The position numbers and the translations under genes were made by a program. The notes below the pieces were generated by a model that was not told the DNA's origin, did not search any database, and saw nothing but the letters and a program-made list of their open reading frames with translations. A stretch of 7,399 bases of DNA from Myxococcaceae bacterium. Lineage in GTDB: Bacteria > Myxococcota > Myxococcia > Myxococcales > Myxococcaceae. The stretch is taken from positions 1 through 7,399 of the forward strand of contig JAGSPQ010000158.1 of the NCBI GenBank assembly GCA_018262385.1. Direction: 5' to 3'. Of the stretch, positions 1-7,014 are shown in pieces (the first letter of the stretch is position 1; each line of letters begins with the position of its first letter).

Positions 1-673
1 CGTCGAACTCGGCCTTGGTGATGCAGCGGTTGGTGCTGCCGCTCGAGCACAGGCAGCTGCCGCCGGCGCCCAGCGGGGAGCAGCTGCGCACCGAGCCCAT
101 CCACGCCGGGCCCGAGGTCGAGCAGCTGGGCACCCCGCCGCCACCGCCCCCTCCGGTGCTGCCCCCGCCTGCCCCGCCGCCGGATCCCCCGGCGCCGCCG
201 CCGCTCGCCGCCGGGGGTTCGGATCGGAACGAGGTGAACCGGCACAGCTTCTTCGCGTCCACCGAGCTGCAGCACGGGTCGCCCGGGGAGATGACGGCGT
301 TGCCGCAGAACACCCCGACCTCGCCGCCGAAGGTGGTCCGCTCGTCGATGTCCACGCTCGGGGTCTCCAGGCCGAGGCTGGGCTCGCCGCAGCAGAACTT
401 CGAGGCGCCCGCCGCCGAGCAGCTGCCTTCCCCGCGCTTGACGCACTTCTTCCCGATGCCGCCGCCGGCGGTGTCGCACTGGCTCAGGCCGCCGGAGGAA
501 GTGTCGTCGCAGCAGGAGTTCCCTTCCGGGATGCAGCCCGGCCCGCAGTCGATCGTGCGCGGAGGGCAGTGGCTGGCCAGCCCCTCCAGCGGCGGGCCCC
601 ACCCGCACTGCAGCGCCATCGAGCCGAGCGCGGCCAGCAGCACCCACAGCACCTGCACCGGGCGGCGAAGCAT
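1..673 (-). CDS. Cysteine-rich exported protein with Gly-rich linker (3' end missing, runs off left edge)
   Basis: The frame is open from ATG at 673 to the window edge, giving 224 visible codons and no stop. I do not recognise a named family. Residues 1-22 look like a signal peptide: MLRRP, then a hydrophobic run to about residue 21. SMA at 18-20 could be a type I cleavage site. Cys23 follows ALQ, a poor lipobox, so lipidation is doubtful. There are 20 Cys in 224 residues, including CC pairs at 54-55, 94-95 and 134-135, exactly 40 residues apart. A Gly/Ser linker at about 157-180 separates these from a further Cys-rich stretch (C184, C198, C207, C209, C217). Many disulfides and an extracytoplasmic location are inferred. 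The ATG overlaps the stop of the preceding gene as TGATG and has an SD-like GGTGGAG five bases upstream, so translational coupling is likely. The signal peptide and overlap support this start and the reality of the gene. Confidence 0.8.
   Translation of the reverse strand, partial: MLRRPVQVLWVLLAALGSMALQCGWGPPLEGLASHCPPRTIDCGPGCIPEGNSCCDDTSSGGLSQCDTAGGGIGKKCVKRGEGSCSAAGASKFCCGEPSLGLETPSVDIDERTTFGGEVGVFCGNAVISPGDPCCSSVDAKKLCRFTSFRSEPPAASGGGAGGSGGGAGGGSTGGGGGGGVPSCSTSGPAWMGSVRSCSPLGAGGSCLCSSGSTNRCITKAEFD
134..205 (-). repeat. Low-complexity Gly/Ser linker coding tract
   Basis: About 24 codons are nearly all GGN, with a few Ser, Ala and Thr, and end in seven consecutive Gly codons. They encode a flexible linker between the CC-containing N-terminal module and the C-terminal Cys-rich part of the left-edge protein. 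Tracts like this are prone to length change by slippage. Confidence 0.7.
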
Positions 674-1671
674 CAGTACTCCACCCCGAAGCCCGCCCCG
701 AGCGCGGGAATGAACACCACCGGCCGGGAGAACAGGTTGGCGTACACCGCCGCATTGAAGAGCTTGATCTTCACCCGCACCGGCCCGGCCGGGAACGAGA
801 AGCCCAGCACCTGGGTCGACACCTCGAACGCCCCCTGCATCCGGCTCGGGTAGAGGATCGCTCCGAAGTCGAAGCCGAACTCGATCCGCCAGCGCTTGAT
901 CACCGGGCCGAACATGATCCGCGCCGCCGCGCCGACGCCCCACTGCCGCCCGGGAAAGAGGGTGAGCAACACCGCCAGCTGCCGGCCGCCGCTCTGGCTG
1001 CCGAAGCTGAACTCCGCGCCGGGGCCGATCAGCTCGTCGAGCGGGTTGTAGAGAAAGCGCATCCCCGCGCCGAAGTGGATCCCGTCGTCGGGGTTGGTCG
1101 GCTTCTCCCGCGGCGCCTGCTGGACGATCGGCGCCGGGGCGGGAGCCGGCGGCAGCGCGGGCTGCACCGGGACCTCCACCGGCGGCGGGAGGGCCTCGGC
1201 CACCGCCAGCGGGGGCGCGGGGAACGCGGGATCGGAGGGAAGGGGCGGCGCGGGCGGCTGCGGCGGCACCTCGGTCGGGGTGTTCCACTCCGCCAGGTCG
1301 GCGCGCGCCTCGATCTTCGCCTGGGTCTCGGCCCGCAGCGCCTCGGCGCGGCTGACCACCTCCGGCCGGGTTCCGAACGGGAGCGGCAGCAGCGGATCGA
1401 GCGTGAACGCGTCGATGAACGAGGCGGTCGCGCCGACGTTCTCGCCCAGCTTCGAGAGCGCCAGGGCGATGTACAGGTGGGCCCGGGCGCGCACCGGCCC
1501 GGTCGCGTCGCTCGAGGCCAGCACCGCGCGCAGCGCCCGCACCGCCTGCTCGGATTTCTTCAGGTCGTAGAGCGAGATCGCCGCGTCGAGGTCGGCCGCC
1601 GCATCCGCCCAGGCGGCCGACGCGAGCAGAGCCAGGACCCCACCCAGTCGCCAGAGGTTTCCCGCCCGCAT
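673..1671 (-). CDS. Predicted outer-membrane protein: signal peptide, TPR-like region, Pro-rich linker, beta-rich C-terminus
   Basis: 332 aa. Residues 1-22 form a clear signal peptide (MRAGN, then a Leu/Ala core, cleavage probably after AWA22), which fixes the start at ATG 1671. Residues about 25-125 are helical and TPR-like: a 'DLDAAISLYDLKKSEQAVRA' helix pair, then 'RARAHLYIALALSKLGE' and a following helix ending in LDP. Residues about 131-192 are a Pro/Ala-rich linker. Residues about 195-332 alternate hydrophobic and polar residues with many Gly and aromatics and end in Tyr, as in small outer-membrane beta-barrels. A periplasmic TPR module joined to a barrel is inferred; no catalytic motif is visible. 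The same frame stays open far upstream, but that part is antisense to the kinase gene and is not coding. The gene diverges from the kinase across 33 bp and overlaps the next gene (TGATG). The exact function is unknown. Confidence 0.85.
   Translation of the reverse strand: MRAGNLWRLGGVLALLASAAWADAAADLDAAISLYDLKKSEQAVRALRAVLASSDATGPVRARAHLYIALALSKLGENVGATASFIDAFTLDPLLPLPFGTRPEVVSRAEALRAETQAKIEARADLAEWNTPTEVPPQPPAPPLPSDPAFPAPPLAVAEALPPPVEVPVQPALPPAPAPAPIVQQAPREKPTNPDDGIHFGAGMRFLYNPLDELIGPGAEFSFGSQSGGRQLAVLLTLFPGRQWGVGAAARIMFGPVIKRWRIEFGFDFGAILYPSRMQGAFEVSTQVLGFSFPAGPVRVKIKLFNAAVYANLFSRPVVFIPALGAGFGVEY
679..685 (-). promoter_or_regulatory. Ribosome binding site GGTGGAG inside the preceding gene
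   Basis: On the minus strand GGTGGAG lies five bases before the ATG at 673, within the last codons of the outer-membrane protein gene. Together with the TGATG stop/start overlap it supports ATG 673 as the start of the Cys-rich protein. Confidence 0.6.
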
Positions 1672-1704
1672 CGACCAAAAGTATAGGCGATACTTCGCAG
1701 CCCC
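1672..1704. promoter_or_regulatory. Divergent intergenic region with perfect 6-bp dyad and back-to-back -10-like boxes
   Basis: The 33 bases between the minus-strand ATG (1671) and the plus-strand GTG (1705) hold the inverted repeat AAGTAT-AGGCG-ATACTT at 1679-1695. Read leftwards the dyad gives TATACT (1685-1680), a good -10-like hexamer. Read rightwards it gives GATACT (1689-1694). No convincing -35 box was found at 17-bp spacing for either. If these are real -10 boxes, both transcripts would start within a few bases of their start codons (nearly leaderless). The dyad could instead be an operator. Neither start codon has a clear SD sequence, which fits short leaders. Confidence 0.4.
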
Positions 1705-3000
1705 GTGCCCCCGTCGAAAACCAGGCCAGGCGACTCCACCCAACCTCGCCTGTTCGATGACGCGGAAGACCAGTCGTCCGCGCCTACCCGCGAGCGGCCG
1801 TCGCTGGCGCCTCCCGACGATCAGACCTCGCCCAGCATCCCGGGGGTGAAGCGCGACCCACTGCTCCACACCACCGTCAGCGGGTTCGCGGTCGACGAGG
1901 TGATCGGGCGGGGAGCGGCGGGCATCGTCTACCGGGCCCGCCATTTGAGCACCGGGCGGCCGGCCGCGTTCAAAGTGCTCAAGCCCGAGTTCGCCGAGGA
2001 GCCCGAGTACATCCGCCGGCTGATCGAAGAGGCGAAGGCCCTCAGCGCGCTGCGCCACCCGGGGATCATCGACATCCTCGACTTCGGCGCGCTGCCCAAC
2101 GGTCAGCCGTACCTGGTGATGGAGCTGTGCGATGGGCTCTCGCTCGAGGAGCAGCTGCGCCTGGGCGGCAAGCCGACCTTGCGCGAGACGCTGGGGCTGC
2201 TGGACGAGCTGCTGGGAGCGCTGAAGGTCGCGCACGATCACGGGATCATCCACCGCGACGTGAAGCCCTCGAACCTGTTCCTCGCCACCAACGACGACGG
2301 CACCCGCTCGCTGAAGGTGCTCGACTTCGGGCTGGCGCGAATGGGCGACCGCCGCCGCAACGTCCGCCCCACCCGGCCCGGCACGATCGTCGGCACCCCC
2401 GACTACATGGCCCCGGAGCAGATCGTCGGCAAAGAGGTCGGCACCCCGGCCGACATCTACGCCACCGGAGGAATCGCCTTCCGGCTGCTCACCGATCGAC
2501 TGCCCTTCCTCGGCACCACCGCGATCGCGGTGCTCACCCAGAAGATGGATGCCCCGCCTCCGCACGCGCGCGACGTCGACCCGCGGATCTCCCCCGAGCT
2601 CGACGCGCTGGTGCACGAGATGATGTCGGTCGAGCCGCCGCGCCGCCCCAGCCTGGGCGAGGCGCGCGCGCGGTTCGCCGCCTTCCACCGAGCGCTCGAT
2701 CGCGGGCCGACCCCCCGGCTCGACGAGCCCGACTCGTCCCGGCCGACCACCTTCCACCAGTTCGACGACCAGGCGGCTTCCCGGCAGGTGGTGAAGACCC
2801 AGCTCGATCTCCAGCCCCCCGCCCTCTCGCCGCCCTCCCGGCGCACCGATCTCCAGCCGCAGTTCGCCTCGCCGAAGACGGATCTCGAGCAGGCCTACCA
2901 ACCCCGTCCAGGCGGCCCGAACTGGCTGATGCGGCTGGGGCTGGCGCTGTTCGTCGGCGGAGCGGCGGGCGCGGCGGCCTGGTGGCTCACCCACCGGTGA
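1705..3000 (+). CDS. Hanks-type Ser/Thr protein kinase with C-terminal membrane anchor
   Basis: 431 aa. Phosphorylates Ser/Thr on unidentified proteins; cytoplasmic catalytic domain on the inner membrane. The core spans about residues 61-330. It has the Gly loop GRGAAGIVY (68-76), Lys90 in AAFK, a helix-C Glu (probably E109), HRDVKPSN (183-190, catalytic D185), DFG (207-209), GTPDYMAPE (230-238) and Asp250. All catalytic residues are present, so it should be active. Residues 1-60 and about 331-405 look disordered. The linker carries three [KR]T..DL-type motifs (364-369, 380-383, 391-394). Residues about 408-428 form a single hydrophobic segment ending in WWLTHR, so the protein is tail-anchored, with no PASTA, TPR or other extracytoplasmic sensor. 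The GTG at 1705 is the first start after an in-frame TAG at 1684. No clear SD is visible, so a start further inside the disordered N-terminus is possible. The gene is divergent from the outer-membrane protein gene and convergent with the LCCL lipoprotein gene. Confidence 0.95.
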   Translation: MPPSKTRPGDSTQPRLFDDAEDQSSAPTRERPSLAPPDDQTSPSIPGVKRDPLLHTTVSGFAVDEVIGRGAAGIVYRARHLSTGRPAAFKVLKPEFAEEPEYIRRLIEEAKALSALRHPGIIDILDFGALPNGQPYLVMELCDGLSLEEQLRLGGKPTLRETLGLLDELLGALKVAHDHGIIHRDVKPSNLFLATNDDGTRSLKVLDFGLARMGDRRRNVRPTRPGTIVGTPDYMAPEQIVGKEVGTPADIYATGGIAFRLLTDRLPFLGTTAIAVLTQKMDAPPPHARDVDPRISPELDALVHEMMSVEPPRRPSLGEARARFAAFHRALDRGPTPRLDEPDSSRPTTFHQFDDQAASRQVVKTQLDLQPPALSPPSRRTDLQPQFASPKTDLEQAYQPRPGGPNWLMRLGLALFVGGAAGAAAWWLTHR

Positions 3001-3002
3001 GC
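2985..3002. terminator. Hairpin at convergent gene junction, possible bidirectional terminator
   Basis: GCTCACC-CACC-GGTGAGC forms a perfect 7-bp GC-rich stem with a 4-base loop. It contains the kinase TGA and lies 5 bases beyond the TAA of the opposing LCCL gene. No T-tract follows on either strand, so it is not a canonical intrinsic terminator. A role in ending or stabilising both transcripts is an inference. Confidence 0.35.
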
Positions 3003-3007
3003 ACGGA

Positions 3008-3382
3008 TTACGGGTCGGCGACGGTGTAGCTGCCGCCGAAGCTGCCGTACGGCTCGGTGGTGATCCCGTTCTTGGTGCTGCCCTTGTAGCTGTCCTGCCC
3101 GGGCTGCACGGTGACCTTCACTTTCCCGCCCGACTTGCTGATCACCCCGGCGTGAATCGACGCTTTGCAGATCGGCGAGTCCTTCGTGTACAGCCCGTCG
3201 CCCCACACCTTCGACGCGCTGCCGCAGTCCTCCGGGCAGTTGGCGACGAAGGTCGCTCCGGGGCCGTAGCGCAAAGACGCGACGTTCTGGCTGCAGGGGA
3301 TCTCGAGCACCGGCCCCGAGTCCTTCTTGCAGCCCATCAGACCAACTACGGCGATCGGCAGAACGAGCATCAGGCGGCGCAT
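3008..3382 (-). CDS. LCCL-domain lipoprotein
   Basis: 124 aa. Residues 1-17 are a lipoprotein signal peptide (MRRLM, hydrophobic core) ending in LMGC, which makes Cys18 the lipidation site, followed by KKDSG. The rest is essentially one LCCL domain (named after Limulus factor C, Coch-5b2 and Lgl1). Visible hallmarks are CPEDC at 49-53, KVWG and LYT at 58-65, ICKASIHAGVI at 71-81, SYKGSTKNGIT at 98-108 and YGSFGGSYTV at 112-121. Four mature Cys other than the lipidated one (30, 49, 53, 72) match the two disulfides expected of the fold. LCCL domains are extracellular modules that may bind ligands such as carbohydrates; the ligand here is unknown. The start is fixed by the signal peptide and by AAGGGAG four bases upstream; a 25-residue longer frame exists but lacks these features. 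The gene lies 40 bp after the transporter-fusion gene and may share its transcript. Confidence 0.9.
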   Translation of the reverse strand: MRRLMLVLPIAVVGLMGCKKDSGPVLEIPCSQNVASLRYGPGATFVANCPEDCGSASKVWGDGLYTKDSPICKASIHAGVISKSGGKVKVTVQPGQDSYKGSTKNGITTEPYGSFGGSYTVADP

Positions 3383-3386
3383 GGAG

Positions 3387-3393
3387 CTCCCTT
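3387..3393 (-). promoter_or_regulatory. Ribosome binding site AAGGGAG of the LCCL lipoprotein gene
   Basis: On the minus strand AAGGGAG is followed by CTCC and the ATG at 3382. It supports this start over the longer in-frame one upstream. The 40-bp gap 3383-3422 shows no clear promoter, so the gene probably depends on upstream transcription. Confidence 0.65.
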
Positions 3394-3422
3394 GGGGTTG
3401 GAACGGCGGGCGAGAAGCTAGC

Positions 3423-6400
3423 TCAGGCCTGCCGGGGGATCTCGCCTGTCGTCGCACGGCGCGCCTGGGTCAGATCCATCACCATCGACTTCAGCTGTCG
3501 GCTCATCATCCGGAACACGCCCCGCAGCAGCTCGGGCCGATCGCCGAGCAGATCGAGGAAGTCGCGGCGATCGATCACCAGCACGGTGAGCGCCTCGACC
3601 ACCACGATGTCGGTCAGCCGGGGCGCGCCGTCGAACAGCGAGTGATCGCCGAACGCCTCCTTCGCGCTCATCTTCATCAGCAGCTCGCCCTCGCGCCGCG
3701 CCTCGACCGAGCCCTCGAGGATCACGTACAGCGCGTCGCCCGGATCTCCCACCTGGTAGACGTGCTCGCCGGTCTTGAACTGCTGCTCCCTGGCGACCGC
3801 GGCCACCGCCGCCAGATCGTCGACGTCGCTCTGGGCGAAGATCTCCACTCCCTCGAGCGCGAACAGTCGCTTCATCGTCACATCGGCCATGTCGTCCTCC
3901 TTCAGCTTCAGCGGCCACCAGCCCCGCGCCCGCGCCGCTCCTCGCGCGCAGGCCCGCAACACCGGGTCCTCGCTCTTGCACAGCCCCTGCAGGTGCGCCT
4001 CGAGCCAGCTCTTGTCCCCCACCTTCTCGGTGCGGTGGTGGGTGTCGATCTGCTCCTGCACCAGCAGCTTCTCTTCTTCGGTGAGCACCGCGTCGACCAG
4101 CTCGATCGCCCAGGCCTTGCGCCGGGGATCGTTGCCCGCCAGGTGGGCGTGGGCCCGCCGCATCGCCCGCGCATCGTGGGTCAGCCCGAGCAGCCAGAAC
4201 GACAGCTCGAACGACTGGTCGAGCCGATCGCCGACCGCCCGGGTCACCAGCGCCTGCGGCCCCAGCGCCGCCTTCAGATCGATGAACGCCTGCGACAGGC
4301 CCCGCCAGGTCTGCTGGCGCCGGCGCAGCGCGTCTTTGACCCGCCCCCCGTCCACCGGGTGCTCGGGGTGGTCGTCGCGCAGCCGGGCGATCGCCACTCC
4401 CACCCGGTAGTGGAGGAAGGCGTCGTCGATCGCGTTCGAGAACAGCAGCGCGTCGAACGCCGCCGGGGTGCCAATCTGCCGCAGCACCCGGGGCAGCTGA
4501 AAGCGAAGCTGCAGCGAGCGGCTGCGATCGTCGAGCGCCTGGGCGACCAGCGGCACCGCGCTGTCCTTGAGGTCCGACAGCGCCTCGCGCGCCGCCCGGC
4601 GATCCTCGGGCCAGGTGAGGAAGCGCAGCAGCCGCGGGGCCAGGCTGGTGTAGCCCCCCGCCCCGACCGCCGCGATCGCCACCCGCCGCACGGTGCCGTC
4701 CGCGTCCTCGAGGTAGCGCGACAGCCCCTGCCCCAGCCCCTCGTCCTTCAGCCGGCCGAGCAGCCGGGCCACCTCGCGCCGCTCGATCGTCGGAGCGTTG
4801 GCGCCCCGCTTCAGCAGCCCGTCGAGCGCCTGGGCGGCGGGCGAGACGTGCTCGTCCTTCATGAACGACAAGAGCGCGCCGATCGCCGCGCACCGATTGC
4901 CGACGTCCGCCGAGCCGAGCAGCGACGGAAGCACCACCCGGGCCCGCTCGGGGTGCAGCCGGGCCAGCGCCCACACCGCCTCGTCGCGCGGGCGGCGCAT
5001 CCCTTCGGCGATCAGCGCTTCGAGCTCTTTCGCCGCGGTCTTCAGCCCCAACTGCTGCAGCACGTGGACGCCGCGCTCCTGCACCCGTTCGTCGGCGTGC
5101 GCCAGCAGCCCCCGCACGTGCGGCTCGAGCGAGGCGCCGGCGTGGACGAGCAGGTCGACCGCCCGCAGCACCCGATCGGGCGAGCGCGACTTCAGCGCTT
5201 CGCCCAGCATCCGCACGTCGAGCTCGACCGCGTCCTTCGCCCCCGAGACGCGGGCATGGAGCGCCTCGAGGTACAGCGGGCGCAGCCGCAGCAGCGCCGC
5301 CGCGGTCAGCACGCACAGCAGCACGACCAGGAAGGGCAGCACGCTCGGCGGAGCCCACGGGCCGATCATCAGCAGCAGCAGCCCGCCCAGCGCGGTGCCG
5401 CCCTTGCGCAGAAAGCCGTCGATGCCCTTGCGCACCCCGTCGCGCACGTCGTCCGGCAGCGGGGCGTAGAGCAGCAGGAACCCCACCGGCAGCAGCGAGA
5501 AGCTCGCCGCGCCCTCGAACAGCTTCAGCGCCCAGGCCGACCACACCGATGGCACCAGCCACGAGATCACCGCCAGCGCGCCGAGCGTCGCCGGCACCAG
5601 CGCCAGGTAGCGCAGGATCCCCAGCCTGCGCAGCAGCCGTTCAGCGAGGAAGATCTGGAACACCACGCAGATCACCCCGGTCCACACCTGGGCCGAGGCG
5701 AACAGCGAGGCGAGCTCGGCTTCTTTGAGCGTCGCGCCCGCCCGCTGGCGAAAGACGAAGTCCGAGAGGATCGACAGCACCGAGAAGCCGAGCACCACCA
5801 GCCCCAGCAGCCAGGGGTAGCGGTGGATCTTCAGGTAGCTGCGGGTGGCGTCGCGGTTCGAGCTTTCGCTGTTGGCCCGCTGCGGCTCGAGCTGCGAGCG
5901 GTGCCAGAGAAAGGCTGCCCCGGCGATCAGCAACAACACCGCGCTGCAGAACAGCTGGGCGGCCGCTCCGCCGAGCCTGGCCGCCGCCTGGGCCAGCAGC
6001 CCGAGCGCGATCGCCCCCGACATCCCCACTCCGCTGATCCAGGGGAAGATCTTGCGCGACTCGCGGGCGTCGAAGGCGTCGCCCATGCGCCCCCAGAAGT
6101 TCAGCGACATCGAGGTCGCGAACACCTCGGCGAACACGTACGCCACCAGCGACAGCTCGGCGATCCCCAGCTGGTGGCCCAGCGCGAGGAGCAGGGTGAA
6201 CCCGCCGCCGGCCGCCGCCATCGCCGAAGGAGAGATCGTCCGCAGCTGCCCGCCGACGTTGGCGGCGGCGATCAGCGCGGTGAGGGCGGCGCCTCCGATG
6301 TACAGCCAGGGCAGCGCGCCCGACTGGTAGCGGGTGAGCACCAGCGCGTTGGCGGCCGGCTTGAGCATCGCCACCGCGCCGATGAAGAAGAACTGAAATG

Positions 6401-6440
6401 CAGCGGCGGGCCACAGCCGCCGGGTCATTTCGCGGGTCAC
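3423..6440 (-). CDS. NTT/MFS-like nucleotide-transporter-type membrane protein fused to HEAT repeats and a cyclic-nucleotide-binding domain
   Basis: 1005 aa in three parts. Residues about 10-390 hold about 12 hydrophobic segments. They resemble the ATP/ADP translocase (NTT/TLC) branch of MFS-like carriers: MLKPAANALVLTR in TM1 (K27), FAEVFATSMSLNFWGR (E105) and ESRKIFPW in the loop before TM5. Residues about 400-845 are helical HEAT-like repeats with scattered LL..AL and VRR.A..A patterns. Residues about 855-985 are a cNMP-binding domain with GDPGDALYVILEG (898-910) and the phosphate cassette FGDHSLFDGAPRLT (930-943). The phosphate-binding Arg941 is kept, but the usual cassette Glu is Asp932. 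NTT-HEAT-cNMP fusions are known in free-living bacteria, and their substrates are mostly unproven. Second-half NTT charged residues are not evident, so ATP/ADP exchange should not be assumed. The start is GTG 6440 or ATG 6428; neither has a strong SD. The gene begins 10 bp after pyrE, so co-transcription is likely. The inferred site is the inner membrane with the HEAT and cNMP parts in the cytoplasm. Confidence 0.88.
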   Translation of the reverse strand: MTREMTRRLWPAAAFQFFFIGAVAMLKPAANALVLTRYQSGALPWLYIGGAALTALIAAANVGGQLRTISPSAMAAAGGGFTLLLALGHQLGIAELSLVAYVFAEVFATSMSLNFWGRMGDAFDARESRKIFPWISGVGMSGAIALGLLAQAAARLGGAAAQLFCSAVLLLIAGAAFLWHRSQLEPQRANSESSNRDATRSYLKIHRYPWLLGLVVLGFSVLSILSDFVFRQRAGATLKEAELASLFASAQVWTGVICVVFQIFLAERLLRRLGILRYLALVPATLGALAVISWLVPSVWSAWALKLFEGAASFSLLPVGFLLLYAPLPDDVRDGVRKGIDGFLRKGGTALGGLLLLMIGPWAPPSVLPFLVVLLCVLTAAALLRLRPLYLEALHARVSGAKDAVELDVRMLGEALKSRSPDRVLRAVDLLVHAGASLEPHVRGLLAHADERVQERGVHVLQQLGLKTAAKELEALIAEGMRRPRDEAVWALARLHPERARVVLPSLLGSADVGNRCAAIGALLSFMKDEHVSPAAQALDGLLKRGANAPTIERREVARLLGRLKDEGLGQGLSRYLEDADGTVRRVAIAAVGAGGYTSLAPRLLRFLTWPEDRRAAREALSDLKDSAVPLVAQALDDRSRSLQLRFQLPRVLRQIGTPAAFDALLFSNAIDDAFLHYRVGVAIARLRDDHPEHPVDGGRVKDALRRRQQTWRGLSQAFIDLKAALGPQALVTRAVGDRLDQSFELSFWLLGLTHDARAMRRAHAHLAGNDPRRKAWAIELVDAVLTEEEKLLVQEQIDTHHRTEKVGDKSWLEAHLQGLCKSEDPVLRACARGAARARGWWPLKLKEDDMADVTMKRLFALEGVEIFAQSDVDDLAAVAAVAREQQFKTGEHVYQVGDPGDALYVILEGSVEARREGELLMKMSAKEAFGDHSLFDGAPRLTDIVVVEALTVLVIDRRDFLDLLGDRPELLRGVFRMMSRQLKSMVMDLTQARRATTGEIPRQA

Positions 6441-6450
6441 GGCAGCAGCT

Positions 6451-7010
<560 letters not shown>

Positions 7011-7014
<4 letters not shown>

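Noticed and set aside
15..713. 232-codon plus-strand Pro-rich frame at the left edge
   Set aside because: The Pro runs are the antisense of the Gly linker. The minus frame has a signal peptide, an SD and ordered cysteines.
1672..2994. Upstream extension of the minus-strand outer-membrane protein frame to 773 codons
   Set aside because: This part is antisense to the well-supported Ser/Thr kinase and reads as low-complexity Arg/Gly/Glu-rich sequence. The signal peptide at ATG 1671 marks the true start.
2127..3029. 300-codon plus-strand frame overlapping the kinase
   Set aside because: It runs in an alternate frame of the kinase gene, is Arg/Ala/Pro-rich and has no domain.
3383..3422. Short palindromes GGAGCTCC and AGCTAGCT in or at the edge of the gap before the LCCL gene
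   Set aside because: 8-bp palindromes without context are expected by chance, and the first overlaps the SD region. No regulator site can be argued.
3383..3457. 25-residue N-terminal extension of the LCCL lipoprotein
   Set aside because: It would bury the lipoprotein signal peptide and overlap the preceding gene. The ATG at 3382 has a good SD.
3418..5562. 714-codon minus-strand frame inside the transporter-fusion gene
   Set aside because: It is out of frame with the recognisable HEAT and cNMP coding sequence and is dominated by Arg, Ala and Gly; a frame shadow.
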